In this document: positions 1 to 8,080 of the stretch, piece by piece
Position numbering within the stretch: the first letter of the stretch is position 1
How the letters are laid out: each line of letters opens with the position of its first letter
Source of the DNA: Paenibacillaceae bacterium
GTDB lineage: Bacteria; Bacillota; Bacilli; Paenibacillales; Paenibacillaceae
DNA length: 64,000 nt
Direction: 5' to 3'
NCBI GenBank assembly: GCA_004134985.1
Contig: REGQ01000061.1
Span: forward strand, 1-64,000
Program-made: the position numbers and the translations under genes
The notes under the pieces: generated by a model
Database searches by the model: none
Seen by the model: only the letters and a program-made list of their open reading frames with translations
Told to the model about the DNA's origin: nothing

Positions 1-125
1 AATGTAATTGTCTCCTGTCCCATAGTGACATTATCTCAGAACAGTTATGGGATGACATTATCACAGAAGAACAACACGGTGCCGACTGACCCCTTGCATT
101 GGGAATGAAAGACGGTTATAATGTG

Positions 126-142
126 ATTGATCAATTACTAAT
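126..142 (+). promoter_or_regulatory. TetR operator-like motif, copy 1
   Basis: ATTGATCAATTACTAAT lies 15 bp before the TetR1 start. Its first ten bases, ATTGATCAAT, form a perfect palindrome. The identical 17-mer occurs at 4589-4605 and close variants at 714-730 and 2505-2521, always in front of a gene of this cluster. The placement suggests an operator for one or both local TetR proteins; binding is inferred. Confidence 0.6.
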
Positions 143-157
143 GAAATGGGGCTTGCT

Positions 158-679
158 ATGGTCAGGTTGAAAGGAAAGGAGCGGAAGGAGGAAGTCCTTG
201 AGGCAGGTTTGGAGGTATTCGCCCAGCGCGGATATTATAACACTACGACTGCTCTTATCGCAGAAAAAGCGGGGATCTCTCAACCTTATGTGTTTCGTTT
301 CTTCCCGACGAAGGAGGAGCTTTTCATCGCCGTTTTGAATCGGGCGTTTGACCGAATCCTCCAAACGTTTAAAAATGTCGAATCGAGTCCGGAGGAACTG
401 GGCAGCGACTTGGTTAAAGCCTATGAAGAGTTGTCGGTCCAATACCCCAATGAGATTGCTTTGCAGGTGATCAGCATTGGCATCACCGAAGAAGCGATCC
501 GGGCTGCTGCCAAAACGGGGTTATCCCGCATCAGAAATTATGCCCTGGAAAGGTTTAAAGCAGCAGGCATACCCGATGCTGAGAGAAATGCAACTGTTTT
601 TATCGCAATGGGCGTGATGTGCAACATTTCTTGCTTTTTGGATCTGCCCGAGCTGTTTACGTTTAATGAAAATAAATAA
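158..679 (+). CDS. TetR/AcrR-family transcriptional regulator (copy 1)
   Basis: This is a 173-residue one-component regulator. The N-terminal helix-turn-helix is typical of TetR (QRGYYNTTTALIAEKAGISQ, then YVFRFFPTKEELF), followed by a helical ligand domain. It is nearly identical to the regulator at 2537-3130 but stops about 20 residues earlier, so it has lost the C-terminal end. I chose the ATG at 158 because it aligns with the start of copy 2. Copy 2 has AAAGGAGG before its start, whereas here the equivalent bases read AAATGGGG, a much weaker ribosome binding site. It probably controls the multicopper oxidase downstream through the ATTGATCAAT motifs. Confidence 0.85.
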   Translation: MVRLKGKERKEEVLEAGLEVFAQRGYYNTTTALIAEKAGISQPYVFRFFPTKEELFIAVLNRAFDRILQTFKNVESSPEELGSDLVKAYEELSVQYPNEIALQVISIGITEEAIRAAAKTGLSRIRNYALERFKAAGIPDAERNATVFIAMGVMCNISCFLDLPELFTFNENK

Positions 680-713
680 TCGTCCAACGGTTATTTATTT
701 TCTTAAAAAAGTA

Positions 714-730
714 ATTGATCAATCAATACC
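714..730 (+). promoter_or_regulatory. TetR operator-like motif, copy 2
   Basis: ATTGATCAATCAATACC lies between TetR1 and the multicopper oxidase. It shares the ATTGATCAAT palindrome with 126-142, 2505-2521 and 4589-4605. A further CTAATCAATAAA stretch follows about 30 bp later. It probably controls the oxidase gene. Confidence 0.5.
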
Positions 731-789
731 TTTGTGTTAGATTATTGTTATCGACTAATCAATAAATTGTTTGAAAAGGTGGTTATCTC

Positions 790-2337
790 ATGAGCAATCC
801 CGGTAAAGTGAAGAAAAAATGGAGTAAGCGACAAAAAAGGTGGATGGGATTCGGTATTTTCATCGTTATTCTTCTTGGTGCATTTTTCTTGCCTTCTTTC
901 TATTGGACTATTCAAGTCAACCAGGCCTACAAGCCCGAGTCTGTCAATATGGGCGAGATGCATTTAGATAGTTCACACGCTTCCCATTCTGCTGGAACGA
1001 ATCAAATCGGCAGTGAAACAATACATACGAATAGAGCGGGAGAGGTGATCGAAACCAGATCCTGCTTCGATATGAGAGATACGCAAGGGGACGCTATTGT
1101 TCGTTCGTTTGAGGTGACGGCGGAGGCCAAGAGCATAAACTTGGATAATGGGAGCAGTGTTGACGCCTATACGTTAAATGGCACAACCCCTGGTCCGGAG
1201 ATCCGGGTGAAGGAGGGGGAGATGGTGAGAGTACATCTTAAGAACATCAATGTAGAAGAGGGAGTAACCCTTCATTGGCATGGGGTTGTTCTGCATTGCT
1301 CACAGGATGGTGTGGCAGGTGTAACTCAGGATGCGGTGGAGCCAGGCGGTGAATTCACCTATGAATTTATTGCGAGGCATTCCGGCTCCTTCTGGTATCA
1401 TTCCCATCAGCAATCGTCTTTGCAGGCGAAAAAGGGCTTAATTGGCCGCTTCATTGTTGAACCGAAAGTCAAGCCTTTTGAGTATGAACAGGATCTTGCA
1501 GTCACCCTGCAAAGATTTGGAAACTCCACGATGCTTATTAATTCAAGCACAAAGGATGTACATTTCTCTGCCCGTTCAGGAGAGTGGGTTCGCTTAAGGA
1601 TTGTCAACTCAGATAGTCGTACCCAAAATGTGAATGTGTACGGAAACTCTTTTCAGGTCGTCTCCATTGACGGGAGCGATATTCCGGGTCCGGAGGTGAT
1701 TCAAGCTCAAACCCTTCCTATTGGAGCAGGACAGCGCTACGATATCTTGATCCAAGTGCCTGAAAATGAAAGGATTCTCCTGCAAAGCACATCTGCAGAT
1801 CGAAGAAGCTTACCCGATATTCATATTGGAGAGGGCACTATGCCGGAACGCGGACAGGCGAAGGGCAGGTTCGATTTCACTGTTTACGGAACCCCCACGC
1901 CCGATGATCTTTCCATCGACTCCGATTATGATGTGGTGGAACATCTGATTTTAGGTCACAAGGCGTTTGCTGCGTATACAATCAACGGAGAAATCTTTCA
2001 TCATATCCCGCCAATCATGGTGGAGGAGGGCGATCTGGTCAAAATCTCCTTGACGAATGATGGGGGAGGCACGCACCCTATGCATCTTCACGGTCATATT
2101 TTCAAAGTGCTTAGTAAAAACGGAATACCGTTAACTAGCAACGTCTATATGGATACGCTGCCCATTGAGGAAGGAGAGACGTTTGAGATTGCTTTTGTGG
2201 CCGACAATCCCGGTCTCTGGATGAAGCACTGTCACAACCTGGAGCATGCAGCAAGCGGGATGACCATGATGGTCAATTATTATGGGGTAACCACCCCCTT
2301 TACAGTGGGTACGGTATCCGGGAACCTTCCAGATTAA
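790..2337 (+). CDS. Membrane-anchored multicopper oxidase
   Basis: The 515-residue protein resembles laccase/CopA-type multicopper oxidases, which oxidise phenols, metals or other donors and reduce oxygen to water. A basic N-terminus and one hydrophobic segment (about residues 17-38) would anchor it outside the membrane. All four copper-binding motifs are visible: HWHG near residue 162, HSH near 204, HPMHLHGH near 428 and HCHNLEHAASGM near 480, so the type 1, 2 and 3 sites look intact. The start follows an AAAGGTGG ribosome binding site. It lies between two TetR genes and operator-like motifs and may belong to a detoxification regulon. The true substrate cannot be read from sequence. Confidence 0.9.
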   Translation: MSNPGKVKKKWSKRQKRWMGFGIFIVILLGAFFLPSFYWTIQVNQAYKPESVNMGEMHLDSSHASHSAGTNQIGSETIHTNRAGEVIETRSCFDMRDTQGDAIVRSFEVTAEAKSINLDNGSSVDAYTLNGTTPGPEIRVKEGEMVRVHLKNINVEEGVTLHWHGVVLHCSQDGVAGVTQDAVEPGGEFTYEFIARHSGSFWYHSHQQSSLQAKKGLIGRFIVEPKVKPFEYEQDLAVTLQRFGNSTMLINSSTKDVHFSARSGEWVRLRIVNSDSRTQNVNVYGNSFQVVSIDGSDIPGPEVIQAQTLPIGAGQRYDILIQVPENERILLQSTSADRRSLPDIHIGEGTMPERGQAKGRFDFTVYGTPTPDDLSIDSDYDVVEHLILGHKAFAAYTINGEIFHHIPPIMVEEGDLVKISLTNDGGGTHPMHLHGHIFKVLSKNGIPLTSNVYMDTLPIEEGETFEIAFVADNPGLWMKHCHNLEHAASGMTMMVNYYGVTTPFTVGTVSGNLPD

Positions 2338-2360
2338 CCTCGTCTAAGCTCAGTTTGAAA

Positions 2361-2381
2361 TGATTAATTAATCGCTAATGG
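2361..2381 (+). promoter_or_regulatory. Possible diverged TetR operator
   Basis: TGATTAATTAATCGCTAATGG lies just before the SDR relic. It is AT-rich, partly palindromic and keeps the CTAAT tail of the motif found at 126-142 and 4589-4605. It may be a decayed operator left by the duplication. Confidence 0.3.
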
Positions 2382-2393
2382 AGGTGGTTGTGC

Positions 2394-2492
2394 ATGGAAA
2401 CGGCGATTGTATTGGGAGCTACGGGTGGCACAGGACAGGTCATTGTCGCGGAATTGTTGTCGAGGGGGAAGAGTTGTCGCTTGCTCACTTGA
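2394..2492 (+). pseudogene. Truncated SDR/NAD(P)-binding protein relic
   Basis: A 32-codon reading frame with a good GGAGGTGG site begins METAIVLGATGGTGQVIVAE, closely matching the start of the complete SDR at 4621 (IVLGATGATGQVI). It then runs into a stop, and the rest of the gene is absent. It is the nucleotide-binding glycine motif of a lost second SDR copy. Together with the two TetR copies it suggests that a TetR-SDR unit was duplicated and partly deleted. Confidence 0.75.
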
Positions 2493-2504
2493 GGATATTA
2501 TTTG

Positions 2505-2521
2505 ATTGATCATTCACTAAC
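2505..2521 (+). promoter_or_regulatory. TetR operator-like motif, copy 3
   Basis: ATTGATCATTCACTAAC lies 15 bp before the TetR2 start, the same spacing as copy 1 before TetR1. It differs from copy 1 at three of 17 positions. Autoregulation is likely. Confidence 0.55.
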
Positions 2522-2536
2522 AAAAGGAGGCTTTCT

Positions 2537-3130
2537 ATGACCAGATCGAAAGGACAGGATCGCAAGGAGGAAATTCTTGAGGCAGGGTTGGAGGTATTCG
2601 CCCAGCGCGGATACTATAACACTACGACTGCCCTTATCGCAGAGAAAGCCGGGATCTCTCAACCTTATGTGTTTCGTTTCTTTCCAACGAAGGAAGAACT
2701 GTTCATCGCCGTTTTGAATCGGGCGTTTGACCGGATCTTCCAAACGTTTAAAAATGTCGAGTCGAGCCCGGAGCAACTGGGCAACGACATGGTCAAAGCC
2801 TATGAAGAATTGTCGGTCCAATATTCCAATGAGGTTGCTTTGCAGGTGATCGGCATTGGCATCACCGAAGAAGCGATCCGGGCTGCTGCCAAAGTGGGAT
2901 TATCCCGCATCAGAACTTATACCCTGGAAAGGTTCAAAGCAGTAGGCATACCCGATGCAGAAAGAAACGCAACTATTTTTATAGCTATGGGCATGATGTT
3001 CAACATTTCTTGCTTTGTGGATCTGCCCGAGCTATTTTCGTTGAACGAAAATCAAAATAACCGTTCGAGGGTTTATTTTGCAGCAAAAGTTATTGATTAT
3101 ACAATATCTGTCGGCAAACCAACTCTATAG
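2537..3130 (+). CDS. TetR/AcrR-family transcriptional regulator (copy 2)
   Basis: This 197-residue regulator is a full-length paralogue of the one at 158-679. It has the same TetR helix-turn-helix in the first 50 residues and a helical effector domain. The start follows a strong AAAGGAGG site. It precedes an MFS exporter and an SDR gene, the classic layout of a TetR repressor controlling a drug or small-molecule exporter. The operator-like motif at 2505 suggests it represses itself; the same motif before the SDR gene (4589) suggests both genes are in its regulon. Confidence 0.88.
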   Translation: MTRSKGQDRKEEILEAGLEVFAQRGYYNTTTALIAEKAGISQPYVFRFFPTKEELFIAVLNRAFDRIFQTFKNVESSPEQLGNDMVKAYEELSVQYSNEVALQVIGIGITEEAIRAAAKVGLSRIRTYTLERFKAVGIPDAERNATIFIAMGMMFNISCFVDLPELFSLNENQNNRSRVYFAAKVIDYTISVGKPTL

Positions 3131-3177
3131 TTATTAACCAATCAATAAATATAATGTAATGTAGGAGAGTGAAGGTT

Positions 3178-4593
3178 ATGAGTGTTGTTCAAAGCAAAAA
3201 AAATACAAATCAACGAAGTCAAAATCGCTGGCTGGCGCTGGTATTTCTTGCTCTAGCTCAATTTTTAGTAATATTGGATTCTTCAATTGTAAATATTGCA
3301 CTGCCTTCAATAGGTCATGACCTTATTCTCAGTACAGATACGTTAACTTGGGTTATAATGGCCTACATTGTACCCATGGGCGGATTGCTTCTACTTGGAG
3401 GACGTTTAGCGGATCGATTTGGGCATAGACGTATATTTATGATCGGGGTAATTGGGTTTATTATAGGCTCAACTGCAGCAGGGATGTCGTCTTCAATTGA
3501 ATGGTTATTAGCCTCGCGTGCAATACAAGGAGCGTCAGCTGGATTCTTGGCACCTTCCGCTCTGGCACTGGTTACGCTGCTCTTCACAAAACCCAATGAA
3601 CGTGCTAAGGCATTAGGGATATGGGGAATCGTAGCCGGTCTTGGAAGTGGAGTTGGTGTTCTACTTGGCGGTATTTTAACATCCTTGTTAGGCTGGTCAG
3701 CAATATTTTTTATTAATGTTCCTATTGGCGTTCTTGTCATTGCCGCAATACCTAGACTGATAACAAAAGATTCAATATCTCAGAATATGAAAACAGACGT
3801 GTTAGGCGCTGTGACTGTGACAGCAGGCTTGGGAGCTCTTGTTACCGCACTTTCGGCAGCGAATCAAGTAGAATTAACGACGATATTGTCTCTTGCCGTT
3901 ATAGGTCTTGCATTACTCATTTCCTTTATTTTTATTGAGAAGCGGACAAAAGAACCTCTTCTACCCTTTAGTATATTTCAAAATGCATCCGTAACAAGAG
4001 GAAACTTGGCTATGCTATTACTTGGCGGGGCAACAATTGGACTATTTTTTGGAATATCTGTGTATATGCAAAACGTCTTGCAATATGACGCGCTTGCAAC
4101 AGGGCTTGCCCAGCTTCCACTGGTTGGAGCCTTAATTGTTAGTGCTGGAATGATTCCAGTCGTTATGAATCGAATCGGTACGGAAAGATCATTAGTCGGT
4201 TCTCTATTCCTATTTGCCGCTGGTTTAATCTGGCTTTCATTTGCGCCAAGCAATGCTTCATTTGCCATTCACTTACTGGGTCCAACCATCGTGTTAGGTA
4301 TAGGTCTTGGAGGTTCACTCGTAGCGACTACCGCACTTGCCATCACCGGCGTTGCCAAAAGGGAAGAAGGTCTTGCTGGTGGTCTTGTTAACTCAAGTCA
4401 GCAATTAGGTGGCGCGGTAGGAATTACAATTCTTGTTGTACTTTCTGCAATTAGAACCGAGACGCTAACTTCTTCTGGCCATAATACGGTGGATGCGCTC
4501 ACAGGAGGGTTAAGCTGGGTATTTATAGGAGCAGCGGTGTTTGCGATCATCGGGGCACTCTTAGTCACCTTCGTTCAACGAAAAAATAATTGA
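3178..4593 (+). CDS. MFS exporter, DHA2 (EmrB/QacA-like) family
   Basis: This integral membrane protein of about 471 residues has many hydrophobic segments, compatible with the 14-helix DHA2 drug:proton antiporters. The motif LDSSIVNIALPSIGHDL at the end of the first helix is diagnostic of this family, and GGRLADRFGHRRIF is the conserved loop 2-3 motif. GTG at 3169 is an alternative start, but ATG at 3178 is better spaced from TAGGAGAG. Its place between a TetR repressor and an SDR enzyme suggests substrate-induced export; the substrate is unknown. Confidence 0.9.
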   Translation: MSVVQSKKNTNQRSQNRWLALVFLALAQFLVILDSSIVNIALPSIGHDLILSTDTLTWVIMAYIVPMGGLLLLGGRLADRFGHRRIFMIGVIGFIIGSTAAGMSSSIEWLLASRAIQGASAGFLAPSALALVTLLFTKPNERAKALGIWGIVAGLGSGVGVLLGGILTSLLGWSAIFFINVPIGVLVIAAIPRLITKDSISQNMKTDVLGAVTVTAGLGALVTALSAANQVELTTILSLAVIGLALLISFIFIEKRTKEPLLPFSIFQNASVTRGNLAMLLLGGATIGLFFGISVYMQNVLQYDALATGLAQLPLVGALIVSAGMIPVVMNRIGTERSLVGSLFLFAAGLIWLSFAPSNASFAIHLLGPTIVLGIGLGGSLVATTALAITGVAKREEGLAGGLVNSSQQLGGAVGITILVVLSAIRTETLTSSGHNTVDALTGGLSWVFIGAAVFAIIGALLVTFVQRKNN

Positions 4594-4605
4594 TCAATTA
4601 CTAAT
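4589..4605 (+). promoter_or_regulatory. TetR operator-like motif, copy 4
   Basis: ATTGATCAATTACTAAT is identical to copy 1 at 126-142. It overlaps the stop of the MFS gene and precedes the SDR gene by 15 bp, so the SDR gene may have its own regulated promoter. Confidence 0.55.
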
Positions 4606-4620
4606 AAGGGGGTTTTTAAA

Positions 4621-5574
4621 TTGAAAAAAGCGATTGTTTTAGGAGCGACAGGAGCCACGGGGCAAGTCATTATAACGGAACTATTAGCAAGAGAGGTCCA
4701 AGTCATTGCTTTTGCGCGCACTGAGACAAAATTAAAGGAGTTAATGAAAAAGCATCATGATGATCAGAGACTGTCCTACAAAGTCGGAGATATATTTGAC
4801 TATCAAGCCATTGTAGATGCAGCAGAAGAGGCAGAGGTAATATTCCTCTGTTCGGGTGTGGCCTATCAAGATATGGAAGAAAAACTTCTTTTGTTTGGAG
4901 AAAGTGCGATGAAAGCTTCAGATCTATTAGGAGCTAAAATCGTTGTTGTCGATGGAATTTATGTCTATGGATATCAAATTGCGAAGGGTGATGAAAATCA
5001 TCCCAAACAGCCCCATACGAAAAAGGGGAAGTTAAGGGTAGAATACGAAAATTTAATATTCAGTAACAAATGGGAAAAGGCTAAAGTATTAATTGTGAGA
5101 CTTCCAGATTACTATGGGGCAACCTCCCAAGGCTCTTACTTGCAGCCAACATTAGAAGGGATGGCCGCTCAAAAACTATCCATCTTTTTTGGGAACTTGA
5201 AAACGCCAAGGGAATATGTCTATTTGCCCGATGCAGGCAAAATGATTGTCAATATAGCGGAAAAAGACGATTCATACGGAGAGAATTGGAATATACCTGG
5301 AGCGGGGGTGATTTCAGGTAAAGAAATCGTCGAGATCGCCCGTGAGGTAACTGGAAATCGGAAAATGGTGATTCCTTTAACTAAAACTACCATTCGGTTT
5401 ATGGGATTGATGAATTCATTTATGAAAGAAGTAGTGGAGATCATGTACCTTACGAAGGAAGGATTTGTTTTGAGCGGAGAAAAATATGAGGAACGCATCG
5501 GCCCCATCCCCGCGACTCCTTTCAGGCAAGGGATTGAGGAAACGTTACATTATTATATGCAAGGTAAAAATTAG
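4621..5574 (+). CDS. NAD(P)-binding SDR / NAD-dependent epimerase-like protein
   Basis: The 317-residue protein starts with a Rossmann nucleotide-binding motif (LGATGATGQV, residues 7-16) and resembles extended or atypical SDRs of the epimerase/NmrA type. A YxxxK-like active site is not obvious, so it could be an oxidoreductase or a regulatory NmrA-like protein. It uses a TTG start behind AAGGGGG. A 32-codon relic of a second copy lies at 2394. The order TetR-MFS-SDR suggests one response to a common compound. Confidence 0.8.
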   Translation: MKKAIVLGATGATGQVIITELLAREVQVIAFARTETKLKELMKKHHDDQRLSYKVGDIFDYQAIVDAAEEAEVIFLCSGVAYQDMEEKLLLFGESAMKASDLLGAKIVVVDGIYVYGYQIAKGDENHPKQPHTKKGKLRVEYENLIFSNKWEKAKVLIVRLPDYYGATSQGSYLQPTLEGMAAQKLSIFFGNLKTPREYVYLPDAGKMIVNIAEKDDSYGENWNIPGAGVISGKEIVEIAREVTGNRKMVIPLTKTTIRFMGLMNSFMKEVVEIMYLTKEGFVLSGEKYEERIGPIPATPFRQGIEETLHYYMQGKN

Positions 5575-5617
5575 GTTTGACATTCCAGGCGCAATTAAAC
5601 ATGGGAGGCGAAAATCA

Positions 5618-6808
5618 ATGACATCAAACGAAATAGGGAAAGAGACGCTGAAGAACACGCTCGATAATATTCTTGCCAATTCTGTGAGCAGAGCAGGGGG
5701 TGTTCCAGGAGTTGTTGCCATGGTAACCGACTGTGAAGGAAATATTTATGAGGGAGCCGCAGGTGTTCGAGATTCCAGTACCCAACAGCCGATGACTACG
5801 GATACTGTATTTTGTTTATTTTCGACGACTAAAGCATTAACAGGTTCAATGCTGATGAAAATGGTGGAGGAAGGAAAAGTTCGTCTTGATGATCCTGTTA
5901 AGGAGTATGTTCCAGAAATGGCTGATATTATGGTTCTCGAAGGGTTTGATCCAGACGGACAACCTAAATTAAGCAAACCAAAAACGGATGTTACAATTAA
6001 TATGCTGATGCTTCACACAGCAGGCTTCGGTTATGAATTTTTCAGCACCAAGGATCGAAAATATCGTGAAGCTAAAGATGTGCCTCCCATTATGGCAAGC
6101 TCTTTTGATGCCGTTAAAAGTGTGTTGCTATTTGAACCGGGTGAAAGATGGAACTACGGCGCTAACATTGACTGGGTAGGCAAGGTTGTTGAGAATGTGT
6201 ACGGCATGAGATTGGGAGAAGCAATGAAAAGAGAAATATTCACTCCTCTTGATATGTCTGATATTGGTTTTTCCCTATCACCATCAATGACTGAACGACG
6301 TGCCACTATACATACCCGGGACCAGGAAGGCAAGCTTACACCTAATCCACACATCATTTTGCCTCAGCCTCCGGAAATGGACATGGGTGGACACGGGTTA
6401 TATGGGAGTATAGGGGAATACATGAAATTTATAAGAATGATTCTTAATGATGGTTCAGGTGTTCTAAAACCAGAAACGGTTTCCAAAATGGCTCAAAATG
6501 GTCTGGGAGATTTAAAGAGCGGCGGGTGGGTTTCATCTGATCCAACCGTGGCAAATGATGGAGAGTTCTTCCCTGGGTTTCCAAAATCCTGGTCGTACAC
6601 CTTCCAAGTCAATGAAACACCCCTCCCTACAGGACGCCCAGCCGGTCAATTGATGTGGGCAGGTTTAGCCAATCTTTTTTACTGGATTGATCGCGAAAAT
6701 GGCATTGGGGGTTTTTGGTCTACTCAAATATTTCCATATCAGGATCCATCCTCATACGTAGGATATCTGGAATTTGAGTCCGCTGTTTATCAACATTTGA
6801 AAAAGTAA
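5618..6808 (+). CDS. Serine hydrolase of the beta-lactamase/EstB family
   Basis: The 396-residue protein belongs to the class C beta-lactamase-like/DD-peptidase fold, which includes many esterases. Visible catalytic elements are the SxxK motif STTK (about residue 69), a YGAN stretch at the YxN position (about 178) and HGLYG (about 258) in place of KTG. There is no clear signal peptide, which favours a cytosolic esterase over a secreted beta-lactamase. The start was set at the ATG behind GGGAGGCG; upstream in-frame sequence overlaps the SDR gene and is not convincing. Neighbouring hydrolase and P450 genes suggest small-molecule metabolism. Confidence 0.85.
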   Translation: MTSNEIGKETLKNTLDNILANSVSRAGGVPGVVAMVTDCEGNIYEGAAGVRDSSTQQPMTTDTVFCLFSTTKALTGSMLMKMVEEGKVRLDDPVKEYVPEMADIMVLEGFDPDGQPKLSKPKTDVTINMLMLHTAGFGYEFFSTKDRKYREAKDVPPIMASSFDAVKSVLLFEPGERWNYGANIDWVGKVVENVYGMRLGEAMKREIFTPLDMSDIGFSLSPSMTERRATIHTRDQEGKLTPNPHIILPQPPEMDMGGHGLYGSIGEYMKFIRMILNDGSGVLKPETVSKMAQNGLGDLKSGGWVSSDPTVANDGEFFPGFPKSWSYTFQVNETPLPTGRPAGQLMWAGLANLFYWIDRENGIGGFWSTQIFPYQDPSSYVGYLEFESAVYQHLKK

Positions 6809-6832
6809 TTCAAGGGGGGATTTTTCATTGGA

Positions 6833-7042
6833 ATGGTCTCTATGACTGGAACGTTCCTTGATACCATCATCGATTGTTCAGTGACAGGTTTCGTCATGAG
6901 TGGCATCTACGTTGGACATGGCGCTGGGCTTGAATTAGAACTGGTTTGGGGGATCGCTGATATCTTCACGATACATGTAAGTGTGTATACCCTAAATTCT
7001 ACCTGCGAGTACGCACCTAGTGTAATGACCGAATCGAAATAG
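6833..7042 (+). pseudogene. Short fragment resembling a sodium:alanine symporter, fused to unrelated sequence
   Basis: A 69-codon frame begins MVSMTGTFLDTIIDCSVTGF, which closely resembles a conserved segment of AGCS sodium:alanine symporters (usually SMTGTFIDTIIVCTMTG). The rest does not continue the family and shows no membrane segments. It is best read as a gene remnant that happens to remain open; a GGGGGG site before it could still allow translation. Family recognition is from memory of the motif. Confidence 0.5.
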
Positions 7043-7056
7043 AGGAGATATCAACA

Positions 7057-8022
7057 ATGCTTAAAACGATTATAAATGTTCTAGTGCTAATCTTTGGTTT
7101 TTTTGGCATCCTGAGAAAAAGGGAAAAAGGGAGAAGCATGCAGAGTAAATTATTTGAATTATTATTGAGAGCAAATAAAAATAAGTTTACTACGAAAGAA
7201 GAAGTGTCAAAATTCCTTGAAAAAAAGAAAGTACAGAATCAAAAACCTTACATGTTACAGGATAGCTTAAAACTAACATCAAATGTAAAGCAGGTTACTT
7301 TTAATGGAATGCAAACGTTTATACTTAGTAACCAGGCTGCACCTAACAAAAAACAGATCCTTTATCTTCATGGAGGCGCGTATATTCATCAACCCCTCGA
7401 TTTTCACTGGAAATTTCTTGACAAAATAGTTATGGACACAAATGCAACTATAATCGTGCCTATTTATCCAAAAGCACCTGAACATCAATACAAGGAGGCT
7501 TTTGATAAAGTATTGCCACTATATGAGAGCTTGCTCAGTCAAGCGAATCCAAGAGACATTATAGTCATGGGTGACTCAGCTGGCGGTGGATTTTCTTTAG
7601 CACTTTCTCAGGTTTTATTAGAGAAGAATATAGATCAACCTTCCAAAATTATTCTTCTTTCTCCGTGGTTAGATCTAACGATGAAAAACCCTAAGATACC
7701 ATCGTTAGAGACAAAAGATCCGATGTTGGAGAAATTTGAATTATCAGTAATAGGAACGTATTGGGCCGGTAACACAGACCCTAACGACTTTATGTTGTCT
7801 CCAATTAATGGTCCAATAAAAGGGTTGGGTAAGATTACAATATTTGTAGGGACTCACGAGTTATTATGGCCTGACGCACAATTGTTTAGAGATCTTGGAA
7901 ATGATCAAGGGGTAAAGATAAATTATTTTGAATATGAAAAAATGAACCATACCTTTCCTCTAATCCCAATACCAGAGGCGAAAAAGGCTATTAAGCAAAT
8001 TGTAGATATAATAAATCGTTAA
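7057..8022 (+). CDS. Alpha/beta hydrolase (hormone-sensitive-lipase-like esterase)
   Basis: The 321-residue enzyme has the HSL-family oxyanion motif HGGA (about residue 105), the nucleophile elbow GDSAGG (Ser about 173) and a likely catalytic His in MNHTF (about 297). An N-terminal hydrophobic stretch of about 17 residues may act as a membrane anchor. The start follows AGAGGAG. It probably hydrolyses short acyl esters; the substrate is unknown. The neighbouring P450 and serine hydrolase suggest a catabolic or detoxifying cluster. Confidence 0.88.
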   Translation: MLKTIINVLVLIFGFFGILRKREKGRSMQSKLFELLLRANKNKFTTKEEVSKFLEKKKVQNQKPYMLQDSLKLTSNVKQVTFNGMQTFILSNQAAPNKKQILYLHGGAYIHQPLDFHWKFLDKIVMDTNATIIVPIYPKAPEHQYKEAFDKVLPLYESLLSQANPRDIIVMGDSAGGGFSLALSQVLLEKNIDQPSKIILLSPWLDLTMKNPKIPSLETKDPMLEKFELSVIGTYWAGNTDPNDFMLSPINGPIKGLGKITIFVGTHELLWPDAQLFRDLGNDQGVKINYFEYEKMNHTFPLIPIPEAKKAIKQIVDIINR

Positions 8023-8080
8023 CTAGGCGAAACAATACAGGTTTAAATGCATATTTTTTTCGAGAGGGGACCAATAACTC

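Noticed and set aside
3363-3740. Minus-strand frame inside the MFS gene, and similar antisense frames elsewhere
   Set aside because: Shadow frames of strongly supported genes without their own start signals.
5486-5617. N-terminal extension of the serine hydrolase
   Set aside because: Overlaps the SDR gene and lacks a ribosome binding site; ATG 5618 has GGGAGGCG.
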